This document shows, in pieces, positions 7,714 through 15,518 of a DNA stretch of 38,214 bases. Position numbers and translations under genes: made by a program. The stretch's first letter is position 1. Every line of letters starts with the position of its first letter. The notes beneath the pieces are model-generated. The model was not told the DNA's origin. It was given only the letters and a program-made list of their open reading frames with translations, and did not search any database. Origin of the DNA: Acidobacteriota bacterium (GTDB lineage: Bacteria > Acidobacteriota > Terriglobia > Terriglobales > Acidobacteriaceae); the NCBI GenBank assembly GCA_031296115.1, contig JARLGI010000114.1, positions 1-38,214 on the forward strand. Direction: 5' to 3'.

Positions 7714-9012
7714 TTAATTCTTGGCGCCGGCGGCAACCTGTAGCGGTTGTTCAAGGTGGAACAAACGGCTCACCGCGGCGGTCAGCACGTCCTGCTCGTT
7801 CCTCGCCGGAAGTTCCTTCAATTCACGGGCCAGTGAACCGGCGATGCGTTGCGTTATGTGTGCCGTCAGTGCGGTGAGTGCCTGGTTCTGGTCTTCGGTG
7901 AATGGTCCAAACTCCTTGCGAAGAACTTCTAATTCCTGCCGGCAAAGCTCGTCGAGGCGCTGGCGCAAAGCGACGATGGTAGGTACCACACGTTCCGCCA
8001 TCAGTTTGCGGCGGAAGCCCTGGACTTCCGACTGCACGATCTTTTCCGCCTCTTGGGCGGCGGCCTGCCGTCCGACCGCGTTGCGCTGCACCATGTGCTC
8101 CAGGTCGTCCATGTCAAACAGATGAATACCGTCCACCTCTCGCACCTTGGGATCAATGTCGCGCGGCACGGCGATATCGATCATCACCATCGGCTTGTGG
8201 CCGCGCTCGCGGGCAATGCTGTCCGCTTCCTGACGGCTGAGAATGCAATGCGGGCACGCGGTGGAAGTTACCACAATGTCCGCCGTCTTGATGTGTCGTA
8301 ACCGCTCCTGGTAAGGGACGGGACTTGCGCCCAACTTCTGGGCTAGTTCCTGCGCGCGCTCCAGTGTGCGGTTCATCACCTTCACGTTCCTGGCGCCGGC
8401 CTTCATCAGGTAGTGGGCCGCCAGTTCGCTCATCTTGCCGGCGCCGATCAGCAGCACCTCGCACCCGGCGAGATCACCCAATACCGTCTTGGAAAGTTCA
8501 ACCGAGGCGTAGGGAACCGAGACCGCCGATGAGCCAATGGCCGTCTCCGTCCGGGTCCGCTTGGAAACGGTGAGCGCCTTCTGGATCACAGCGTCGAGGA
8601 ACCGTCCCGTGGTTCCCGCCTGCTGGGCCAGCGCCCAGGCATCCTTTACCTGGCCGGTAATTTCCGGTTCACCCAGGACCATGGAATCCAAACTGGAAGT
8701 CACGCGGAAGATATGAGTGAGTGCTACGTCATCCATCAAGCGGTAAAAGTGCGACCATTCGCAAAGTTTGATCTGGTACTCCTGGGTCAAAAACCGCAAC
8801 ACGGAGTTCGCCGCCGTAGGAACGTCACTGGCCCAAAGAATGAATTCAGTGCGATTGCAGGTCGCCAGAACGATGACTTCCTCGACGCCTTCTGCGCGTA
8901 CCAGGTGCTGCAGCGCCTCAAGGCGGCGGGCTTCGCTGATCCAGAATCGCTCGCGAACGGCCACCGGGGACGTTCGGAAGTTCAAACCGATGACTGCCAA
9001 AGTTGGTTCCAC
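7714..9012 (-). CDS. hemA: Glutamyl-tRNA reductase
   Basis: HemA reduces glutamyl-tRNA(Glu) to glutamate-1-semialdehyde with NADPH, the first step of C5-pathway haem synthesis, in the cytoplasm. The 432-residue length fits. The N-terminal catalytic domain shows [17 protein letters not shown] and ATCNRTEF with the nucleophile Cys at residue 52; the NADPH domain has [17 protein letters not shown] (around residue 184) and the C-terminal dimerisation helices are complete. The start is GTG 9012 with GAGGGGG upstream. The TPR gene follows after 21 bases. Regulation is not visible in the divergent region upstream. Confidence 0.97.
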   Translation of the reverse strand: MEPTLAVIGLNFRTSPVAVRERFWISEARRLEALQHLVRAEGVEEVIVLATCNRTEFILWASDVPTAANSVLRFLTQEYQIKLCEWSHFYRLMDDVALTHIFRVTSSLDSMVLGEPEITGQVKDAWALAQQAGTTGRFLDAVIQKALTVSKRTRTETAIGSSAVSVPYASVELSKTVLGDLAGCEVLLIGAGKMSELAAHYLMKAGARNVKVMNRTLERAQELAQKLGASPVPYQERLRHIKTADIVVTSTACPHCILSRQEADSIARERGHKPMVMIDIAVPRDIDPKVREVDGIHLFDMDDLEHMVQRNAVGRQAAAQEAEKIVQSEVQGFRRKLMAERVVPTIVALRQRLDELCRQELEVLRKEFGPFTEDQNQALTALTAHITQRIAGSLARELKELPARNEQDVLTAAVSRLFHLEQPLQVAAGAKN

Positions 9013-9322
9013 GGAGCCCCCTCAGACGAAATGGTTTCCGGTTCTGTAAAGGCACAGCGGCTGCCAAACGGTGGGACCAAACGCGCTTCCCACAAGACGC
9101 TGATAACAAAGCGGTTAATTATGGACAAGAGTGGTCTTGTAGGGTTTCACGCGATCCCCTCTTGCGGCATATCACCCGTCCGGGAGTGTCTTTTCCCACC
9201 CGATCCCCCGCGTAAGTTGTATGGCGCAAAGCCGTTCCAGGGAGTACATTACCCTCGCCGCGGTTTGTGGCGTCTTTCATATCTTCCCTCTAAAAGGGAT
9301 TCCGTGAGGAAGGGGAACAAGA
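9013..9322. other. Divergent intergenic region between hemA and cytochrome c
   Basis: This 310-base interval must hold the promoters for both divergent genes, but no convincing -35/-10 pair stands out on either strand. It ends with the purine-rich AGGAAGGGG ribosome-binding site of the cytochrome gene (about 9307-9315). No gene is seen. Confidence 0.45.
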
Positions 9323-9634
9323 ATGACAAAATGGTTACAACGTATCGCTCTGTTTAGCTTCGTGCTCGCTCTGGCGCTGCCCCAGGTCGCAATGGCAGAC
9401 TCCGCTGCCGATACCTACAAGGCAAAGTGCGCCATGTGCCATGGCGCCGAAGGCGCCGGCAAGGCTGCCATGGGAACCAAGGACCTGGGCAGCGCTGACA
9501 TCCAGAAAATGTCGGACGCCGACCTGAATGCGGCCATCACCAACGGCAAAGGCAAGATGCCGGCTTACAAGGGCAAATTGACCGACGCGCAGATCACCGA
9601 CCTTGTGAAGTACATTCACACCTTGAAGAAATAG
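9323..9634 (+). CDS. Small class I cytochrome c (c6-like), exported
   Basis: The 103-residue product has a Sec signal peptide (MTKWLQRIALFSFVLALALP, cleavage after AMA near residue 25) and one haem-binding motif CAMCH at 36-40. The distal axial ligand is probably Met79 in GKMPAYKGKLT, followed by the C-terminal helix ITDLVKYIHTLKK. It is a soluble periplasmic electron carrier; its partner enzyme is unknown, though the exported molybdenum hydroxylase encoded 150 bases downstream on the same strand is a candidate electron donor (inference). A hairpin terminator separates them, so they are not simply one operon. Confidence 0.93.
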   Translation: MTKWLQRIALFSFVLALALPQVAMADSAADTYKAKCAMCHGAEGAGKAAMGTKDLGSADIQKMSDADLNAAITNGKGKMPAYKGKLTDAQITDLVKYIHTLKK

Positions 9635-9657
9635 CGACAAGTTTTTTCTGCAACCTG

Positions 9658-9686
9658 AAGGCGGCTCCTTGGCGGGCCGCCTTTTT
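9658..9686 (+). terminator. Intrinsic terminator after cytochrome c
   Basis: An 8-bp perfect stem AAGGCGGC / GCCGCCTT (9658-9665, 9676-9683) with a 10-base loop is followed by T's to 9686, 24 bases after the stop. Confidence 0.85.
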
Positions 9687-9780
9687 CGCCTTCGCAGGCT
9701 TCCGAATAGCCCTGCTTCCCGTCTCACTGTCGCCTAGGCTTCGCCGGAGTTATACTCGCTGGCTGCATGATGGAGGCGCC

Positions 9781-10401
9781 GTGAAAGACGATACTGCGCA
9801 GAAGCCCGACTCCAACTCGGGCGTGACGCGACGCGATTTCATGAAGATCTCCGGGATCGGCGTTGCCGTCCCGTTGGTGCTCGGACCCAAGCTTGTTGAG
9901 GCCGCCGGGGAAGAGGTTGCAGTCCACGGGCCCGGCAAAGTCGCAGTTACTCTAGACGTGAATGGCAGGAAGCTGACCGCGCAATTGGAACCGCGCGTGA
10001 CCCTGCTCGACGCGTTGCGCGACAACTTCAACCTGACCGGTGCCAAGCGCGTTTGTGATCGGGGGGCGTGCGGCGCATGCACGGTCTTGATGGATGGCAA
10101 AACGGTCTATGCCTGCGCGGTGCTGGCCATCGACGCGCAGAACACCAAGATCACCACCATCGAGGGCCTGGCGCAAGGCGACGCGCTCACGCCGGTGATG
10201 GAGGCTTTTGTCGAGCACGACGCGCAGCAGTGCGGTTTTTGCACGCCCGGCTTCATTGTCGCGACCACGCACTTCCTCGCGTCGCACCCTAGTCCCACAA
10301 TGGAGGACATCCGGCGCGGGCTCAGCGGAAACTACTGCCGCTGCGGCACCTATAACGGCATTCGCGCGGTCGCGCTTGCGACCAAAGGGAGGGTGTCATG
10401 A
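9781..10401 (+). CDS. Molybdenum hydroxylase 2Fe-2S subunit with Tat signal
   Basis: This is the small electron-transfer subunit of a xanthine/aldehyde-oxidase-family enzyme. The 206 residues start with a twin-arginine signal (VTRRDFMKISG, Arg17-Arg18, followed by a hydrophobic stretch), so the complex is probably folded and exported to the periplasm, as known for E. coli PaoA. A plant-type ferredoxin domain carries Cys92, 97, 100 and 112 (CDRGACGAC), and a four-helix domain carries the second cluster at Cys151, 154, 186 and 188 (CGFCTPG and CRCG). Start is GTG 9781, with GGAGG (9772-9776) just upstream. Its stop overlaps the ATG of the Mo subunit (ATGA), so translation is coupled. Confidence 0.93.
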   Translation: MKDDTAQKPDSNSGVTRRDFMKISGIGVAVPLVLGPKLVEAAGEEVAVHGPGKVAVTLDVNGRKLTAQLEPRVTLLDALRDNFNLTGAKRVCDRGACGACTVLMDGKTVYACAVLAIDAQNTKITTIEGLAQGDALTPVMEAFVEHDAQQCGFCTPGFIVATTHFLASHPSPTMEDIRRGLSGNYCRCGTYNGIRAVALATKGRVS

Positions 10402-12764
10402 GCGAATATCAATGGCCCGATCCCGCGACCCGTCCGCTGCTGGGAAAGCCCATTTCGCGCGTCGATGGCCCGGTGAAAGTCTCCGGCCGCGCCAAGTACA
10501 CCTACGACTACAATCCCGACGGCCTGCTCGCGGGAAAGATCCTACGCTGTCCGTACGCCCACGCGCGCATCACCAGTCTCGATACCAGCGTGGCCGAGAG
10601 GATGTCTGGCGTAAAGGCGGTGCACGTCATCCAGGGACCGGGCATAGAAGTCTTCTGGGCAGGCGATGAGATAGTGGGAGTTGCGGCCGTTGACGAACCA
10701 ACCGCCGAAGATGCCATCCGCGCCATCAGGGTGCAGTATGAAGTGCTGCCGCACTTTGTGTCCGACGCTGAACCGCCGAAGAACATCGCCCTCGATACCG
10801 GGCCGATGAGCCGCGACAACTTCGAGGACATGGAAGACAACCAGGTCCCTGATGAGCAGGTGATTGCGGCGATCCAGAGGAACGGCATCAGCTTCAAGCC
10901 CGACGAGAAATATTTGAAAGCCGCGCAGGAGTCGGGCGTCGATCCCAAGGTGGTGCAGGCGCTGCGCACTGCGAAGTACGCCGAGGCCACCACCTCGCGC
11001 TCTCCCTACAAGAAGACTGCCGTGCAGACGCAGGGCGAGCCCGACAAGGCCTTCGCTTCGGCGGCCGCGGTCTCCGAAGGCATCTACGGCGCATCGTGCA
11101 TCACTCACTGTTGTCTGGAAACCCACGGCATGGCCTCGGAGTGGCCCACAGACGAGGACATGACGGTGCACATATCCACCCAGAACCTTTCCGGCATCGC
11201 GGGCCAGGTAGCAGAGCCGTTGGGAATTCCGGCGGGCAATATCCAGGTGTTGGAGCAGTACATCGGCGGCGGATTCGGCAGCAAGTTCAGTCCAGACCGC
11301 TGGGGCATGACGACGGCGCACCTGTCGAAGAAGGCAGGCGGCAAGCCGGTGAAAATCATGCTGGAACGCGATGCCGAGCAGGAGGTCGCGGGCATGCGTC
11401 CCTCCACATTTGCGCGGGTGAAGATCGCCGCCGATAAAGAAGGCAAACTCGTCGCCTGGGAGTCGCGCTCCTGGGGCACCGGCGGAATGGGCGGCGGCGG
11501 CACGCCTCCTCTGCCATATATCTTCGAGATTCCCAATCAGCGCAAACAGAACATTGCAATCGCTACTAACCAGGGCAGCGCCCGAGCGTGGCGCGCGCCC
11601 AATCATCCGCAGGCGGCTGTCATTTCCATGGGCGCGATCGAAGACCTAGCGGCCAGGATGAACCTCGACCCGGTGGAGTTGATCACCCGCAACCTCGAGC
11701 TGACCGGAACGCGCAAGAAAATCTATCGCGATGAACTTCCGATCGCAGCGGAGCTGATGGAATGGAAAAAGAATTGGCATCCGCGCGGCGACAAGTCACC
11801 GGGACCCGTAAAGCGCGGCCTCGGACTTTCACTGCACACGTGGGGAGGGCGCGGCCACAACAGCGATTGCGATTTCACCCTTCATCCCGACGGCTCGGTC
11901 GAGATCAAGATGGCCACGCAGGACCTGGGCACTGGCTGCCGCACCCTCATCACCATCGTTGCGGCTGACACGCTTGGCATTCCGATGGAGAACATCAAGC
12001 TGCTTATCGGTGACAGTCGTTATCCCGTCTCCGGCGCCAGCGGCGGTAGCACCACCTCCGGCGGAGTTACATCCTCCACCCGTCGCGCGGCGGTGGATGC
12101 GCGCCAGCAGTTGTTCGCCAAAGTCGCCCCCGCGTTGCAGGCAAAGCCAGAAGAACTGGAAGCAGTGAACGGGTTCGTGCGCGTGAAGAGTGATCCCGGT
12201 CGCAGCCTGTCGTGGAAGGAAGCCTGCTCGAAGATGGGCGCCATGCCGCTGACGGTTCGCGGCAAGAATCCCGACAAGTCGAAGCCGCCGGACCTGACCA
12301 ATAGCGGTGTCGGCGGCGTACAGATGGCCGACGTTTCTGTCGACACCGAAACCGGCATCGTGCGCGTCAACAGAATGGTCGCGGTACAGGACTGCGGCCT
12401 GGTGGTGGACGTGAAGACCGCCGAGAGCCAGGTGCTGGGCGCGCTCATCATGGGCATCAGCTACGCGCTGTACGAGGAGAAGATCCTCGATCCCGTCACC
12501 GGCCGCATGCTGAACCCGAACATGGAGTTCTACCGGCTGGCCGGCATCGCCGATATCGGCGAGTTGAAGGTGCACATGATGACCGGCAAAGGTTATGACG
12601 AGCGCGGCGTGATCGGACTGGCCGAGCCGCCGGTGGTTTCGCCCGGCGCAGCGATTTCCAATGCAGTGGCCAACGCCATCGGCGTGCGGGTGCCGTTCCT
12701 GCCGCTCACACCCGACCGGGTGCTGGCTGCCTTGGAGCAGGGAGGCGCTCATGCAAGCCTTTGA
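10398..12764 (+). CDS. Molybdopterin-binding catalytic subunit, xanthine/aldehyde dehydrogenase family
   Basis: The 788-residue subunit binds the molybdenum cofactor and hydroxylates an aldehyde or N-heterocycle using water. The N-terminal aldehyde-oxidase a/b hammerhead is at about 15-120 (GKPISRVDGPVKVSGRAKYT). Cofactor-binding stretches include GGGFGSKF, ARAWRAPNHPQA, DLGTGCRTL and SGASGGSTTSGG, and the catalytic Glu is Glu743 in GLAEPPVVSPGAA. Between hammerhead and catalytic core, residues about 150-195 form a helical insertion (VIAAIQRNGISFKPDEKYLK, then GVDPKVVQALRTAK) not usual in this family. Substrate cannot be told. It lacks its own signal peptide and probably travels with the Tat-tagged subunit. 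It overlaps the 2Fe-2S gene by 4 bases and the FAD gene by 14. Confidence 0.93.
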   Translation: MSEYQWPDPATRPLLGKPISRVDGPVKVSGRAKYTYDYNPDGLLAGKILRCPYAHARITSLDTSVAERMSGVKAVHVIQGPGIEVFWAGDEIVGVAAVDEPTAEDAIRAIRVQYEVLPHFVSDAEPPKNIALDTGPMSRDNFEDMEDNQVPDEQVIAAIQRNGISFKPDEKYLKAAQESGVDPKVVQALRTAKYAEATTSRSPYKKTAVQTQGEPDKAFASAAAVSEGIYGASCITHCCLETHGMASEWPTDEDMTVHISTQNLSGIAGQVAEPLGIPAGNIQVLEQYIGGGFGSKFSPDRWGMTTAHLSKKAGGKPVKIMLERDAEQEVAGMRPSTFARVKIAADKEGKLVAWESRSWGTGGMGGGGTPPLPYIFEIPNQRKQNIAIATNQGSARAWRAPNHPQAAVISMGAIEDLAARMNLDPVELITRNLELTGTRKKIYRDELPIAAELMEWKKNWHPRGDKSPGPVKRGLGLSLHTWGGRGHNSDCDFTLHPDGSVEIKMATQDLGTGCRTLITIVAADTLGIPMENIKLLIGDSRYPVSGASGGSTTSGGVTSSTRRAAVDARQQLFAKVAPALQAKPEELEAVNGFVRVKSDPGRSLSWKEACSKMGAMPLTVRGKNPDKSKPPDLTNSGVGGVQMADVSVDTETGIVRVNRMVAVQDCGLVVDVKTAESQVLGALIMGISYALYEEKILDPVTGRMLNPNMEFYRLAGIADIGELKVHMMTGKGYDERGVIGLAEPPVVSPGAAISNAVANAIGVRVPFLPLTPDRVLAALEQGGAHASL

Positions 12765-13758
12765 GTACGCCAGTCCGACCAGGAAGGAGCAGGTAGCAAC
12801 ATTACTCGGCGAGCACGGCGCTATCCTGGCCGGCGGTACGGATTTGCTGGCGCTGATGAAGGACGACGTCGTCACGCCCCGGCGCCTGGTGAACATCAAG
12901 CAGATCGAAACCCTGCGCGGTACCAGCTATCAGCCGGGCAACGGACTTCGCATCGGTGCGCTGACCACCATCGCGGATTTGGTTGAAGATGCCAACGTCC
13001 GCCAGAATTATCCCGTGCTGGCGGAGGCAGCGAACGAAGCTGCCAGCCCGCAGATCCGCAACCTCGCCACCATAGGCGGCAACATGTGCCAGCGCCCGCG
13101 CTGCTGGTACTTCCGCAACGGCCTGGGACTTATGCCGGTGACGGCCGACGGCAAGTCCATGGTGCTCGAGGGCGACAACCGCTACTCGGCAATCCTGGGC
13201 AACACCGGCCCTGCTTACTTCGTCAGCCCCTCCACCATCGCGCCCGTGCTGATCGCTTACGGTGCGAAGATTCGTCTTTACTCCCCCAGCGCGCCCGGCA
13301 GCGGCGTTCGCGAACTGCCGTTGGAGAACTTCTTCGTCATCCCCAAATCGCAGAAAGACTCCGAACACGACCTCAGGCCCGGCGAGTTGGTAATTGAACT
13401 TGTCGTACCTCCGCCGTCGCAGAACGTGAAGATCGGCACCTACGAAGTCCGCCAGAGAGCGGCTTTCGACTGGCCGCTGGCGCAGGCCACCGCAGTGCTT
13501 GAGATGGATGGCAACACGGTGAAGAGCGCGCGCATTGTGCTTGGGCACGTCGCGCCCATACCGTGGCTCGACATCGGCGGAGCCCAGGAGATTATCGGCA
13601 AGAGCATCACGCCCGAAACTGCAATGGCGTCGGCCAACGCCTCGGTGGCGCTCGCCCGGCCGCTCAGCCACAACAAGTACAAGATCACCCTGACCAAGGT
13701 CGCCGTGAAGCGCGCCCTGCTCAAGGCCGCGGTCCACAATTCCGGAGGTGCCGCATGA
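12751..13758 (+). CDS. FAD-binding subunit of molybdenum hydroxylase
   Basis: The 335-residue protein is the flavin subunit that passes electrons from the Fe-S centres to the acceptor. It has the FAD pyrophosphate-binding AGGTDLLALMK (27-37), IRIGALTTIADL-like segment and QIRNLATIGGN (101-111), and a C-terminal CO-dehydrogenase-flavoprotein domain ending near residue 330. In the position where relatives such as PaoB hold a 4Fe-4S cluster, it keeps CQRPRCWYFRN (Cys113, Cys118), but the later two cysteines are not present: the segment reads GLGLMPVTADGKSMVLEGDN instead. ATG 12751 has GGAGG 5 bases upstream and lies inside the end of the Mo-subunit gene. Gene order is FeS-Mo-FAD, unlike FeS-FAD-Mo in paoABC. 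Confidence 0.92.
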   Translation: MQAFEYASPTRKEQVATLLGEHGAILAGGTDLLALMKDDVVTPRRLVNIKQIETLRGTSYQPGNGLRIGALTTIADLVEDANVRQNYPVLAEAANEAASPQIRNLATIGGNMCQRPRCWYFRNGLGLMPVTADGKSMVLEGDNRYSAILGNTGPAYFVSPSTIAPVLIAYGAKIRLYSPSAPGSGVRELPLENFFVIPKSQKDSEHDLRPGELVIELVVPPPSQNVKIGTYEVRQRAAFDWPLAQATAVLEMDGNTVKSARIVLGHVAPIPWLDIGGAQEIIGKSITPETAMASANASVALARPLSHNKYKITLTKVAVKRALLKAAVHNSGGAA

Positions 13759-13994
13759 TGCTGCTGCCCGATGCCGAACGCTTCGATCCTCATCGCGAGG
13801 ACCTCTGCCCGGCGCTGCGCTGGAAAGGGCAATTCATCGAGGCCGAGCGGGATTCCTCGGTGCCTCCCACCAACGATGGCCTCTTCTGGTGCATGCATAC
13901 CCAGGCCTGCATCGGCCCCGACGGGATGCTGGCCGAGCCCGGAAACTGCGCGTCAAAGGCGCGCGAGTGCCACGGGACAGGCAAGTGCGGATGA
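13755..13994 (+). CDS. Six-cysteine small protein coupled to the molybdenum hydroxylase genes
   Basis: Seventy-nine residues (78 if the second ATG at 13758 is used; GGAGGTG at 13744-13750 gives that start a better 7-base spacer). Cysteines lie at 18, 46, 52, 65, 72 and 78, in the pattern DLCPAL, FWCMHTQACIGPDG, GNCASKARECHGTGKCG. The start overlaps the stop of the FAD gene, so it is the fourth member of the operon. There is no signal peptide or membrane segment. Cysteine spacing suggests metal or Fe-S binding, or a small chaperone or electron carrier for the complex; no known domain is recognised, so role is not assigned. Confidence 0.8.
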   Translation: MMLLPDAERFDPHREDLCPALRWKGQFIEAERDSSVPPTNDGLFWCMHTQACIGPDGMLAEPGNCASKARECHGTGKCG

Positions 13995-14114
13995 GGGCCG
14001 CTCTTTGCCGTTCGCTCGTCGCAGAAAGTGCTGCTTTTTGGTCGGACCAAATCAGGGAAGCTTCTTGCCGTGCGCCCCGGCGAAAAGCGAATAACGAATA
14101 ACGAAAAGCGGCTC

Positions 14115-14615
14115 TTATCGCGTGTACTGCCGGATCAGCTCGGCCGCGCTGGGATACTGCGCCGCCAGTTGCTCGCCGATGCCCTGCTCGTAATCTTTAT
14201 AGTCGAAGCCCGGCGCCATGGTTGTGCCCATCAACGCAAACCTGCCGCCCGGCGCGAGCCGGCTGCCCTGCCACACGTGTCCCCGGACCACCACTTGCGG
14301 TTGCTGACCGGCGGCGAGATCGCTGCCCAAGGTAATCGTATGCGAGCTCCCGTCGGGGCGTAACTGCAGCATGATGACCGGGTCGCCGAGATAAAAGTGA
14401 AAGATCTCCGTGGCTGGCATGCGATGCAGCTTCGAGAAAGTGGCGGGCGTGATCATGAAGTAGATGGCGGTGCCGATGGAGCGCGAGCCGTGCATTCCCT
14501 CCGGCAAGTACTCCTCGGAGACCGACCAGCGCGAGCGGTAGGTTTCGCGGAAAAAGCCGCCTTCAGTTCGCAGCGGCGTCAGTTGCAGCAGTTCTTTGAC
14601 TTCGTCGGCTGTCAT
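14115..14615 (-). CDS. Cupin superfamily protein, DUF985/Cupin_5
   Basis: The 166-residue protein matches the DUF985 cupin pattern: LLQLTPLRTEGGFFRETYRS, then AIYFMITPATFSKLHRM, EIFHFYLGDPVIMLQL, VVRGHVWQGSRL and ALMGTTMAPGFDYKDYE in order. Family members (for example yeast YML079w) have a jelly-roll fold, but the natural ligand is unclear. The start is ATG 14615 without a strong ribosome-binding site. It is convergent with the molybdenum hydroxylase operon, and downstream of the flagellar remains on the same strand, with no functional link to either. Confidence 0.88.
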   Translation of the reverse strand: MTADEVKELLQLTPLRTEGGFFRETYRSRWSVSEEYLPEGMHGSRSIGTAIYFMITPATFSKLHRMPATEIFHFYLGDPVIMLQLRPDGSSHTITLGSDLAAGQQPQVVVRGHVWQGSRLAPGGRFALMGTTMAPGFDYKDYEQGIGEQLAAQYPSAAELIRQYTR

Positions 14616-14696
14616 GGTGACAACAGCCTATCATCTTGACCCCCGCGCAGTCCGCATGCGTGAGCGCTAATCGGGCCAGTGGATTGGACGCCGCGG

Positions 14697-15055
14697 CTAG
14701 CGGGTCTGGGTTCCGAGATAATTGAACAGGCTGAGGTTTTCCACGCGGGCTTGCCGCTTGCAGGGCGGCATTGCGCGCGGTTTCGGCATTGGCCAGATTG
14801 GTGGCAGCCACGTGCGCGTCCACGCCGACCAGGTCACTGGTTTGCGCGTAAGCTGTAACTTTTCGCTGTTCAGAAAGGTCTGAGTGGCGTTGATCTGGTC
14901 CAGCGTGCTGCCGTAAAAGACCCGCCCCGAGCTTAGTTGATCGTAGGCCGCGCGGACTACGTTGGTAGCTTTGGCGATGTCGTCCATGGTGCTGCTGCTG
15001 GATTGCAACACGCTAGACTAGCCAGATCGCTGAGCGACTGGAAGACGCTGGCCCC
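14697..15055 (-). pseudogene. flgL: flgL C-terminal remnant (hook-filament junction protein)
   Basis: Reading the minus strand, three frames together give the C-terminal third of a FlgL-type protein: ASVFQSLSDLASL (15049-15011), then SSSSTMDDIAKATNVVRAAY and DQLSSGRVFYGSTLDQINAT, a shift at about 14845, DLVGVDAHVAATNLANAETA, another at about 14755, and RVENLSLFNYLGTQTR to the TAG at 14697-14699. The pattern FYG..L.QI..TQ.FL.SE and final LF.YL are typical of FlgL. The N-terminal part is missing: the text runs straight out of flgG. At least three frameshifts make it non-functional. Confidence 0.75.
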
Positions 15056-15510
15056 GATGGTGACCGACAGCGCGTCCGGCGGAATGGTGATGGCCCCGGT
15101 CGAGCCCGTTGCCGTCGGCGGTGACGACATTGCCCTGGTTGTCAAGATGAAACATTCCTGCGCGCGTGTAGCCGGTTTCACCATTGGGCATCTTGACCTG
15201 GGAGAAGCCGGCGCCTTGGATGGCGAGGTCTAGCGCGTTGCCCGTCTGGTTAAAGTCGCCTTGCACCGGGATGACCTCTGACGCCGCGGTGCGCGTGCCC
15301 AGTCCGACCTGCAAGCCGGAAGCGACGGTCGTGTTCTGTGTCGCCGCCGACCCCGGCATTACCAAGTTCAGGTACATCAAGTCCTGGAACTGCAAACGGC
15401 GGCGCCGGAAAGCCCGACGTGCTGGCGTTTGACAAGTCATTGGCCACGTTGTCCAGGTTTAACTGCTGGGCGACCATTCCGGTAGCTGCGGTATAGAGTG
15501 CGCGAAACAT
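15050..15510 (-). pseudogene. flgG: flgG N-terminal remnant (distal rod protein)
   Basis: From ATG 15510 (AAGGAG upstream) the frame gives MFRALYTAATGMVAQQLNLD NVANDLSNAST, the classic FlgG start. A one-base shift at about 15409 moves to RRRRLQFQDLMYLNL and NALDLAIQGAGFSQVKMPNG, and a second at about 15100 to AITIPPDALSVTIG. There the flgG text stops near 15052, before the C-terminal half, and flgL-like text follows. The missing interval would normally hold the rest of flgG and genes such as flgA, flgH, flgI and flgK, so one large deletion explains the join. It is 8 bases after flgF. Confidence 0.8.
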
Positions 15511-15518
15511 GGAGCTCC

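Noticed and set aside
8713..9357. Plus-strand open frame over the hemA start and the intergenic region
   Set aside because: It is antisense to HemA over half its length, and has no ribosome-binding site or family match; it runs into the cytochrome c gene out of frame.
10542..11606. Long antisense open frame (minus strand) across the molybdenum subunit gene
   Set aside because: It is the mirror of a high-GC real gene, its product is low-complexity-like and matches no family.
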